Positions 1 to 6,970 of a DNA stretch of 46,747 nt are shown piece after piece. This DNA comes from Actinomadura montaniterrae. Lineage in GTDB: Bacteria; Actinomycetota; Actinomycetes; Streptosporangiales; Streptosporangiaceae. Every line of letters starts with the position of its first letter. The first letter of the stretch is position 1. The stretch lies in NCBI RefSeq assembly GCF_008923365.1, contig NZ_WBMR01000062.1, positions 1 through 46,747 on the forward strand. Reading direction: 5' to 3'. The translations under genes were made by a program, and so were the position numbers. The notes under the pieces were generated by a model. That model was not told where the DNA came from and ran no database searches. It was given only the letters and a program-made list of their open reading frames with translations.

Positions 1-160
1 GCCCGGCAGGGCCGCGGGCCCGCGCCCACGGCCGGGCCTTGGATCGCTCCCGGCGGCGCGGCGGCATGCCCGGGTCCGCTCGCCCGGCGGGTCGGCGACG
101 CACCCGCCCCCGACCGTCCTCACCCCTCAACACCAGGCCGAACGAAGAGGGAATTAGCTC
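1..160. other. Leader region of the SARP gene
   Basis: This GC-rich stretch before the first gene has no convincing ORF. A purine-rich ribosome binding site, AGAGGGA, lies at 146-152 and fixes the ATG at 161. I see no clear -35/-10 pair and no StrR-type site here. Confidence 0.5.
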
Positions 161-2623
161 ATGAGCCGAGGAAACGGCGAGTCGACCATCCCGCTGGCCG
201 ACCTGGTGCGCACCCACCGCAACAGAGCCGGCCTGACGCAGCAGGAGCTCGCCAGGAAGGCGGGCATCAGCGTCGCCGCCCTCCGCGACCTGGAGCAGGG
301 CCGCCATTCGCGCCCGCGCCCCGGCTCGGTGTCGGCACTGGCCGAGGCGCTCGGCCTCGACTCCAGCCAGGCCGCCGAGCTGGCCTTCAGCTCAGCCTCG
401 CCGGTGCGCCCGGCCGCGCGTCCGGCCGCCCCCGCCCGGATCGAGCACGACCCGCCGCCGCAGGAGCCGGTCAGGCAGCCGCGTCCGGGACGGCCGCAGC
501 AGGGGCTGTGGCTCGGCGTCCTCGGTCCGCTGGAGACCTCGCTCGACGGGAGGCCGCTGAACCTCGGGCCGCCCAGCCGGTGCGCGCTGCTCGGCCTGCT
601 GGCGCTGGAACCGGGCAGCGTGGTGCGGCGCGGCACCATCATGGAGGTGCTGTGGGGGCAGTCGGCGCCGAGCACCGCACCGAGCCTGATCCAGGCGCAC
701 GTCAGCCGGCTCCGGAAGCTGCTCGTGCCGGACGGCAACGGCACCAAGGTCATCGCCTCCGCCGTCGGCGGCTACCGCCTCCAGGTGCGTCCCGAGCAGC
801 TCGACCTGCTCACCTTCAGGGCCCTGGTCGCCCGGGCCGACGCGGCGCACGCGGCCGGCGACGACCACCGGGCGTGCGACCTGTACGAGCAGGCCCTCCG
901 GCTATGGCGCGGCGACCCGCTGGCGGACCTGGAGGTCCTGCACAACCAGCCCTGCGTGGCGATGTACCGGCGGGAGCTGTCCGACGTGCTCGTGCGCAGC
1001 GCCGAGATCGCCTGCGGCCTCGGGCTCCACGACCGGGTCCTGCCGCGGCTGCACGCGCTCGCCGCGGCGGAGCCGCTGAACGAGCGGGTACACGCCCGGC
1101 TGATGATCGCGCTCGCCGGGAGCGGCCAGCAGGCGGCGGCCCTGCACATCTACGAGGACCTCCGCACCCGCCTGGACCGCGAGTTCGCGATCTACCCCGG
1201 CGAGGAGCTCACCAGCGCGCACCTGCGCGTCCTCCGCCAGGACATCCCGCGCGCGCGGCTCGCGTACGAGCCGCCGGCGCTCGTCCCGGCGGTGCCGAGG
1301 CAGCTGCCCGCGTCGGCGCGGTACTTCACCGGCCGCGACCGCGAGCGGGGGCTGCTGTCCGGCCTGCTGGGCGAGGACTCGCCCGAGGCGGGCAGGGTGG
1401 CGGTGGCCGCGCTGACCGGGATGGCGGGCATCGGGAAGACGGCGCTGGCGATCAGCTGGGCGCACGAGGTCGCCGACCGGTTCCCCGGCGGGCAGCTGTT
1501 CGCCGACCTGCGCGGGTTCTCCTCCTCGGGGCCGCCGGTGGATCCCGCCGAGGTGCTGAGCGGCTTCCTGACCGCGCTCGGGGTCCCGCCGTCCGAGACC
1601 CACGCGGACACCGCCCGGCTCGCCGCCCTCTACCGCAGCACGCTCGCGGGCAGGCGAATGCTCATCGTGCTGGACAACGCGCGGGACGCCGAGCAGGTGC
1701 GCCCGCTGCTGCCCGGCTCCCCCGGCTGCCTGGTGCTCGTCACCAGCCGGCACCGGCTCATCGGCCTGGCCGCCGGGAACGGCGCGCACCTGGTCACCGT
1801 GCCCGGCCTGACGGACGAGGAGTCCCACCGCCTGCTCGCGAGGGCGCTCGGCACCGAGCGGGTGGCCGCCGATCCGGGCGCCGCCGGGGAGCTGATCGCG
1901 CTGTGCGCCCGGCTGCCCCTCGCCCTGTGCAACGCGACCGCCTACGCCGCGGCACATCCCGACCTTCCGCTGGGCGCGCTGGTCGCCGAGATGAGGGACG
2001 AGCAAGGCCGCCTGGACGCGCTGGAAACGGGCGAGCCCGCGACGAGCATCCGGGCCGCGTTCTCGCTGTCGCAGGCCAAGCTGAGCGACACCGCCGCGAA
2101 GGTGTTCCCGCTGCTCGGACTGCATCCGGGCCCCGACTTCTCGGTCCCCGCCGTCGCCGCCCTGTGCGGGTCGGGCTGGTCGCAGGCGCAGGCGGCCCTG
2201 GACGACCTGTGCGACGTGCATCTGCTCACCGGGCACGCCCCCGGCCGCTACGCCTGCCACGAGTTAGTGCGCGTCTACGCGGCGGAGGCCGCCGAGCGAA
2301 GCCTCGGCATCGCCGACCGGCGCGCCGCCGTCTACCGGCTGCTCGACTACTACCTGCACAGTGCGAGCTCCGTGTCGGCCCTGCTCTTCCCCCACCTCGC
2401 CCAGCAGAAGCTGGACGAGCCCCGGCCGGGCGTCGTCCCCGAGAGCATCGGCGACGCGCAGCAGGCGGTGCAGTGGGCCCTGGACGAGCGGCCCACCCTG
2501 CGCGCCGCCATCGAACTGGCCGTGAAGGGCAGCTACTACCCGCACGCGTGGCAGCTGTCGCGGGCGGCGGCGTGGTTCTTCAACAGCGAGGAGCACTGGG
2601 AGAACCTGAGCGGCCCGCAGTGA
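161..2623 (+). CDS. XRE-SARP-NB-ARC transcriptional regulator, TPR region missing
   Basis: This is an AfsR-type pathway regulator. In order it has an XRE-like helix-turn-helix (residues about 12-70, LTQQELARKAGISVAALRDLEQG), a linker, a winged-helix OmpR-like DNA-binding domain (about 115-205), a BTAD domain (about 215-360) and an NB-ARC ATPase. The Walker A motif GMAGIGKTAL is near residue 420 and the Walker B motif MLIVLDNARD is near 500. Relatives of this layout are usually about 950-1000 aa because TPR repeats follow the ATPase. Here the protein stops at 820 aa, just where the TPRs should begin, and a convergent gene follows 21 bp later. SARP proteins bind heptamer repeats and activate antibiotic operons. 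Its position at the edge of the cluster suggests it controls the cluster, but a target cannot be read from sequence. RBS AGAGGGA sits 8 bp before the ATG. Confidence 0.9.
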   Translation: MSRGNGESTIPLADLVRTHRNRAGLTQQELARKAGISVAALRDLEQGRHSRPRPGSVSALAEALGLDSSQAAELAFSSASPVRPAARPAAPARIEHDPPPQEPVRQPRPGRPQQGLWLGVLGPLETSLDGRPLNLGPPSRCALLGLLALEPGSVVRRGTIMEVLWGQSAPSTAPSLIQAHVSRLRKLLVPDGNGTKVIASAVGGYRLQVRPEQLDLLTFRALVARADAAHAAGDDHRACDLYEQALRLWRGDPLADLEVLHNQPCVAMYRRELSDVLVRSAEIACGLGLHDRVLPRLHALAAAEPLNERVHARLMIALAGSGQQAAALHIYEDLRTRLDREFAIYPGEELTSAHLRVLRQDIPRARLAYEPPALVPAVPRQLPASARYFTGRDRERGLLSGLLGEDSPEAGRVAVAALTGMAGIGKTALAISWAHEVADRFPGGQLFADLRGFSSSGPPVDPAEVLSGFLTALGVPPSETHADTARLAALYRSTLAGRRMLIVLDNARDAEQVRPLLPGSPGCLVLVTSRHRLIGLAAGNGAHLVTVPGLTDEESHRLLARALGTERVAADPGAAGELIALCARLPLALCNATAYAAAHPDLPLGALVAEMRDEQGRLDALETGEPATSIRAAFSLSQAKLSDTAAKVFPLLGLHPGPDFSVPAVAALCGSGWSQAQAALDDLCDVHLLTGHAPGRYACHELVRVYAAEAAERSLGIADRRAAVYRLLDYYLHSASSVSALLFPHLAQQKLDEPRPGVVPESIGDAQQAVQWALDERPTLRAAIELAVKGSYYPHAWQLSRAAAWFFNSEEHWENLSGPQ

Positions 2624-2644
2624 GCCGCGCGCCGGAGGCCACCG

Positions 2645-3484
2645 CTACTTCGTCTTCAGCGCGTTCAGGACGGGGACGAGCCGTTCCTCTTCGCGGTCGA
2701 GGTGCGCCTCGATCTCCGCGGTGAGCCCGTCCACCTCGGCGAGGACCGCCGCGGAACCGCTCGTCTCGTCGGCGGCGAGGTCCTGAAGCCGGCCGACCAG
2801 CTCCGCCAGCCGGCGATGCTCCTCCCGCAGGCCCCGCACCGCGGCGGCGAGTTCCGGGTGGAGCCGGTCGATCTTCGGGAAGACCTCGTCGTCCTCGGTG
2901 ACGTGGTGGCGGTGCAGCATCGCGCAGGCGGTCAGGCAGTTGACCCGCAGCTGCGCGGCGAGCTTCGGCCCGCCCGCCGCGATCTCCTCGCGGATCAGCG
3001 CGAGTTCCCGGCGGAACCCGTCGTGCACGGCCTTCAGCTCGTCTCCCCACGGTTCCGCGGCGAGCCGCGCGCGGGAGCGGGTCCGCAGCGCCACGATCGG
3101 GACGGGCTCGGCCAGGAGCCTCTGCTTCTCGTGGAGCCCCGGGGTCACCTCGGCCAGCTGGGCGTACACCGTGTCGCGCTCCCATCCGGTGAGGGGGCGG
3201 GCGTCGGCCTCGATGACGGCCGTGCCGGTCTCCACCGAGACCCGCGGGTCCGCGAGCACGTTTCCGTACCATTCCGGCAGGGTGCCGTCATCGGCGGGAA
3301 CGGCGGCGAGCAGCAGGCTCCCCTTTTCGCCGTAATGGAAGGCGACGGGCTGCACGAGTTTCCCGCCGGCCGCGCCGCGGCCGGTGGTGAGGACGACGAT
3401 CCGGGCGCCTGCGAACGGCCCGCCGAGGCCGCCCCGGCTCGCCCGGAACTCCGCCACGGCCCGCTCATTGTCGTCGAGCGCCAT
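2645..3484 (-). CDS. F420-dependent (Ddn-like) quinone reductase / hemerythrin fusion
   Basis: This is a two-domain protein of 279 aa. Residues about 1-135 match the deazaflavin-dependent nitroreductase family (Ddn, split beta-barrel), which uses reduced F420 to reduce quinones and nitro compounds. Residues about 145-279 form a hemerythrin HHE four-helix domain with the di-iron ligand pattern HRHH-x-TEDDEVFP, then EEH, then HLDREEE. It is convergent with the SARP gene. It is divergent from the dioxygenase gene, with a StrR-type operator in the shared intergenic region. SD sequence GAGGAG precedes the ATG. A role in reducing or protecting against quinone products of the cluster is an inference. 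Hemerythrin domains bind O2 or sense redox state. The assignment of both domains is firm; the physiological role is not. Confidence 0.85.
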   Translation of the reverse strand: MALDDNERAVAEFRASRGGLGGPFAGARIVVLTTGRGAAGGKLVQPVAFHYGEKGSLLLAAVPADDGTLPEWYGNVLADPRVSVETGTAVIEADARPLTGWERDTVYAQLAEVTPGLHEKQRLLAEPVPIVALRTRSRARLAAEPWGDELKAVHDGFRRELALIREEIAAGGPKLAAQLRVNCLTACAMLHRHHVTEDDEVFPKIDRLHPELAAAVRGLREEHRRLAELVGRLQDLAADETSGSAAVLAEVDGLTAEIEAHLDREEERLVPVLNALKTK

Positions 3485-3979
3485 TGTCGGGACTCCTCAC
3501 GGGATGGCCGGGCGGACGCCGGCGAATTGAGCGGGAAGGTCGCCGTGCCGAGTGTAGATGTGCGGCCGCGAGACCGCCCGATCCCGTTCCGTCCGGCGAA
3601 CTGGCGGAGGCCGTGGAGGACGCTCAACTGATGCAGGAAAGCAGTTGAACAGCCGACTACGTCATCACCGGCCTACTGTCTCACGCGAATGCCGTTCAGA
3701 CGTTCCCGCAGGTCATTGCCCATGATCCAAGCGGATCCCAAGGCGTCGAGCGATCATTGTTCATGATCGCCGAGCCGTGCCCGCAGTGCGACATCCGCGC
3801 CGGCGCACCACCGGACGGCTGTCAATGCCCGCGCCCGGGCGAGGCGCCCGCCGGCGGCGTTGACCTTTACCGGGGAGGCTGCGAAAGTCGGCTTTATGCG
3901 GGTCTTCGGCGGCCCGGTTTCCACAGGACTCTGCGTCATTCCGCATACCTGAATTCATCCGATCCGGGAAAGGAAACCC
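3485..3979. other. Divergent intergenic control region
   Basis: This 495-bp stretch has no convincing gene and holds the promoters of the hemerythrin fusion (leftward) and the dioxygenase (rightward). Its main recognisable element is the inverted repeat at 3622-3650. The RBS AAAGGAAA at about 3969-3976 serves the dioxygenase. Confidence 0.6.
3622..3650. promoter_or_regulatory. StrR/NovG-type operator, site 1
   Basis: The sequence reads GCTCAACTG, an 11-bp spacer, then CAGTTGAAC. This matches the established StrR-family consensus GTTCRACTG-N11-CRGTYGAAC at 17 of 18 positions. It lies 138 bp before the hemerythrin-fusion start and 330 bp before the dioxygenase start. The probable binding protein is the StrR-like regulator at 30122-31147. 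Confidence 0.75.
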
Positions 3980-4867
3980 ATGCCAAAGCTCGACACGGCG
4001 CCACTGACCGAAAACGGGGGGACCCTGGTCTCCGGGAACGGCGAGGATCTGCTCGACCTCTCCCGCGACGACGTGCTCGCCGCCTTCCGGGAGTCCGGGG
4101 CGCTGATGTTCCGCGGATTCACCGGCGGGGTGGAGAGCTTCTGCTCGTTCGCGGAGCGGTTCAGCACCCGCTTCCGCAGCCACGGCGGGTCGAACCGCGA
4201 CAAGATCGACGGCAAGGACACCCTGCAGACGGTCGTCGCGGGCACCGAGCGCATCGGCCCGCACTCGGAGCTCCGGTACATGCCGTTCTCGCCCGACGTC
4301 CTGTGGTTCTACTGCGTCCGTCCGGCCGACGAGGGCGGCGAGACGACGCTCTACGACGGCGCGCGGACGGTGGAGGGGCTCAAGCCCGACTCGCGGGAGG
4401 CATTCTCCGCCAAGCCGCTGAAGTACAGCTTCACCGCCCCTCCGCGGATCTGGACCCGCTTCCTCGAGGTGTCGTCGGTGGAGGAGGCCACCGCGAAGCT
4501 GTCCGGCCCGGACCCGAAGGTCCCGGAGGCCGAGCACGCCTTCAGCTTCGACGGCGACATGCTGTCGCTGGAGTACACGATCCCGGCGTTCACCCGGCCG
4601 CGCTCGGGCGGCGAGCCCGTCTACGCCGGCTCCATCGCCCGCGGCTACGAGCACGACCGCGTGGCGTGCGCGTTCGCCGACGGCACGCCGATCCCGGACG
4701 AGCTGCGGCAGGACATCATCGACGCCGCGGAGCGCGTGGAGATCGCGATCCCCTGGCGGCCCGGCGACGTCGTCATGGTCGACAACTCGCGCGTCATGCA
4801 CGGCCGGCGCCCGTTCACCGGCGACCGCGAGATCTACACCCGCTTCGCCTACGCCAACTTCGACTGA
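3980..4867 (+). CDS. TauD/TfdA-family Fe(II)/2-oxoglutarate dioxygenase
   Basis: This 295-aa protein belongs to the TauD/SyrP-like family of non-haem iron oxygenases, which couple decarboxylation of 2-oxoglutarate to C-H oxidation. The iron-binding facial triad is visible: H-S-E in HSELRYMPF near residues 94-96 and the distal His in VMHGRRPF near residue 274, with a nearby Arg for the co-substrate. The acidic ligand is present, so this is expected to be a hydroxylase or desaturase; the halogenase variants of this fold have Ala or Gly there. It stands alone, reading toward the main operon, and the two converge on a hairpin at 5017-5063. A StrR-type operator lies upstream. Its substrate is unknown but is presumably the polyketide or a tailoring intermediate. 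Confidence 0.88.
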   Translation: MPKLDTAPLTENGGTLVSGNGEDLLDLSRDDVLAAFRESGALMFRGFTGGVESFCSFAERFSTRFRSHGGSNRDKIDGKDTLQTVVAGTERIGPHSELRYMPFSPDVLWFYCVRPADEGGETTLYDGARTVEGLKPDSREAFSAKPLKYSFTAPPRIWTRFLEVSSVEEATAKLSGPDPKVPEAEHAFSFDGDMLSLEYTIPAFTRPRSGGEPVYAGSIARGYEHDRVACAFADGTPIPDELRQDIIDAAERVEIAIPWRPGDVVMVDNSRVMHGRRPFTGDREIYTRFAYANFD

Positions 4868-5016
4868 CCGCACGGTCTTCGACCGACCGCACGGCCGCCC
4901 CGCCGACGCCCTGCCCGTGGAGCGCCACCGATCAGGTGGATCGCCTCAACGGGCGGGGCGTACGCATGACCACGGCGGAATGGAGCGCCTGCGCGGCCCC
5001 CGGGCCGAGCACCGAA

Positions 5017-5063
5017 AGCCCGCATCGGGCGATGGCGGACTTCTCCATCACCCGATGCGGGCT
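5017..5063. terminator. Bidirectional terminator hairpin
   Basis: A 13-bp perfect stem (AGCCCGCATCGGG with its complement) is extended inward by 5 more pairs after one mismatch, with a 9-nt loop. It lies between the convergent dioxygenase and biotin carboxylase genes and so should end both transcripts. There is no long U tract, as is usual in actinomycetes. Confidence 0.8.
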
Positions 5064-5081
5064 CCGCGGGGCGGGCGTCGC

Positions 5082-6428
5082 TCAGTTCCCCGGCGCCGGG
5101 GGCGTGAGGGACGAGGTCGTGTGGGTGCCGACGCGGAACGCCGGGCTCGTCACCGTCTCGGCGAGGAACCCCGCCGTCGTGGCGATGCCGGGCCCGCCGA
5201 TCCGGAACTCGGAGAGCGCCCGCGCGGACCTGGCGATCGCCTGCTCCCGGTCGGGCGCCCACACGATCAGCTTGGCGATGAGCGAGTCGTACGCCGGCGA
5301 CACGCGTCCGCCCTGGTAGGCGGCGGTGTCCACGCGGACGAACGGCCCGCCGGGCGGGACGAACTCGGTGAGCGTGCCCGGCGCGGGCGCGAAGTCGCGC
5401 GCCGGGTCCTCGGCGTTGATCCGGCATTCGATCGCGGCGCCGCGCCGCTCCACCTCGCCGAGGGCCAGCGGTTCGCCCGCCGCGACGCGGAGCTGCTCGG
5501 CGACCAGGTCGATGCCCGTCACCAGCTCCGTCACCGGGTGCTCCACCTGGATCCGGCAGTTGACCTCCAGGAAGTGGAAGTCGCCCGCGTCGTCGACGAT
5601 GAACTCGAACGTGCCGGCGCCGACGTACCCGGCCGCACGCGCGCCCTCGACGGCCGCGCGGCCCATCCGCTCGACCGTCTCGCGCGGCAGGCCGGGCGCG
5701 GGGGTCTCCTCGATCAGCTTCTGGTGGCGGCGCTGCACGGTGCAGTCGCGCTCGCCGAGGTGGACGACGTTGCCGTAGGAGTCGGCGAGGATCTGGATCT
5801 CCACGTGCCGGGCCGCCGCGACGTAGCGTTCGACGTAGACGCGCGAGTCGCCGAACAGCGACAGCGCCTGCGCCCGGGTCTCGCGGTAGGCCTCCGCGAA
5901 GTCCGCGGAGGCGCGCACCACCCGCAGCCCGCGGCCGCCGCCGCCCATCGCCGCCTTGATGATCACCGGGTAGCCGATCTCGTCGGCCAGCCGGTGGGCG
6001 GCGGCCGCGTCCGCGAGCGGCTTGAGGCTGCCGGGCAGCAGCGGCATCCCGGCGGCGCTGAGCAGCTCGCGGGCGTGGGTCTTGTCGCCGAGCGCCGCCA
6101 CGACGCCGCTCGGCGGCCCGATGAAGGTGAGCCCCTCGCTCGCGACGGCGGCGGCGAAGTCCGGGTCCTCGGACAGGAAGCCGTAGCCGGGGTGGATCGC
6201 CTCGGCGCCCGTCCGCCGGGCGGCCTCCAGGATGGCCGGCGCGTACATGTAGCTGCGCCTGGCGGGGGCGGGCCCGATCGCGACGGCCTCGTCGGCGAAG
6301 CGGACCAGCAGGCTGTCGCGGTCCTCGGTCGAGTGGACCGCGACGACCCGGACGCCGAGCTCCCGGCAGGTGCGGGCGACCCGGAGCGCGATCTCGCCGC
6401 GGTTGGCGATGAGCACGGTGCGGAACAT
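5082..6428 (-). CDS. accC: Acetyl-CoA carboxylase, biotin carboxylase subunit
   Basis: The protein is 448 aa, the normal AccC length. It carries out ATP-dependent carboxylation of biotin on the BCCP encoded just upstream. Visible motifs are MFRTVLIANRGEIALR at the N terminus, HPGYGFLSED, the glycine-rich ATP-grasp loop KAAMGGGGRGLR, and EVNCRIQVEHPVTE with the catalytic Arg and metal ligands. The frame stays open upstream, but the ATG at 6428 lies 2 bp after the BCCP stop and starts exactly where family members start. It is the last gene of the 13-gene operon. Together with the two preceding genes it gives a dedicated malonyl-CoA supply for the PKS. Confidence 0.95.
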   Translation of the reverse strand: MFRTVLIANRGEIALRVARTCRELGVRVVAVHSTEDRDSLLVRFADEAVAIGPAPARRSYMYAPAILEAARRTGAEAIHPGYGFLSEDPDFAAAVASEGLTFIGPPSGVVAALGDKTHARELLSAAGMPLLPGSLKPLADAAAAHRLADEIGYPVIIKAAMGGGGRGLRVVRASADFAEAYRETRAQALSLFGDSRVYVERYVAAARHVEIQILADSYGNVVHLGERDCTVQRRHQKLIEETPAPGLPRETVERMGRAAVEGARAAGYVGAGTFEFIVDDAGDFHFLEVNCRIQVEHPVTELVTGIDLVAEQLRVAAGEPLALGEVERRGAAIECRINAEDPARDFAPAPGTLTEFVPPGGPFVRVDTAAYQGGRVSPAYDSLIAKLIVWAPDREQAIARSARALSEFRIGGPGIATTAGFLAETVTSPAFRVGTHTTSSLTPPAPGN

Positions 6429-6430
6429 GG

Positions 6431-6970
6431 TCACGCCTCGATCGGTTCCAGCGCGAGCAGCGGCTCGCCGTACTCCACCGACGCGCCGTCCTGCACGAGC
6501 ACCGCCGCGACGCGCCCGCGCCGCTCGGCCTCGACCGGCAGGAACAGCTTCATGGCCTCCACGATCGCGACCTGCTCCCCGGACTCGACGACGGTGCCGA
6601 CGTCCACGAACGGGGCGGCGCCGGGTTCCGGCGCCCGGTAGAAGACCCCGACCGTGGGCGCGACCACGTGGAGGAGCCCGGCGTCGCTCTGCTGGGGCGC
6701 CGACGGCAAGGCCGGCGGCGCGGCGACCTCCGCGCCCGCGGCGACCTCCGCGCCCGCGGCGACCTCCGCGCCTGCGGCGACCTCGGGGGCCGCGGGGGCG
6801 TCCCAGGTGACCTCGATGGCCACGTCCCGGGCCTGCACCCGCAGCGCCGACGGCAGCCGGGGCAGGTCGGCGAGCAGCCTCGCCAGCCCCACCCGGACCT
6901 CTTCGAAAGCCTCCTCCGCGGCGGTCCCCCCGGTGGCCGTCTCTTCCGCGGCGGTCTCGTCTGCGGTCAT
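6431..6970 (-). CDS. accB: Biotin carboxyl carrier protein of acetyl-CoA carboxylase
   Basis: This is a 179-aa BCCP. The C-terminal biotinyl domain (about residues 100-178) contains the biotin attachment motif EAMKLF, with the Lys as biotin site, and the BCCP 'thumb' region PTVGVFYRAPEPGAAPFV. The N-terminal part is an acidic, Ala-rich linker containing four near-identical six-residue repeats (EVAAGA). It overlaps the AccDA stop by 4 bp (ATGA), which suggests translational coupling. Stand-alone BCCP plus stand-alone AccC is the E. coli-type arrangement. It differs from the fused AccBC alpha chains that are usual in actinomycete primary metabolism. Confidence 0.95.
   Translation of the reverse strand: MTADETAAEETATGGTAAEEAFEEVRVGLARLLADLPRLPSALRVQARDVAIEVTWDAPAAPEVAAGAEVAAGAEVAAGAEVAAPPALPSAPQQSDAGLLHVVAPTVGVFYRAPEPGAAPFVDVGTVVESGEQVAIVEAMKLFLPVEAERRGRVAAVLVQDGASVEYGEPLLALEPIEA
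6722..6793 (-). repeat. Four 18-bp tandem repeats in the BCCP linker
   Basis: There are four consecutive 18-bp units (plus-strand GGCGACCTCCGCGCCCGC), the first two identical, the third with one change and the fourth diverged. In frame they encode EVAAGA repeats in the flexible linker. Copy number could vary between strains. Confidence 0.85.

Noticed and set aside
508..2724. Long Arg/Pro/Ala-rich open frame (738 codons) over the SARP gene
   Set aside because: It is an out-of-frame shadow produced by high GC3; composition is not protein-like and the SARP frame has clear domains.
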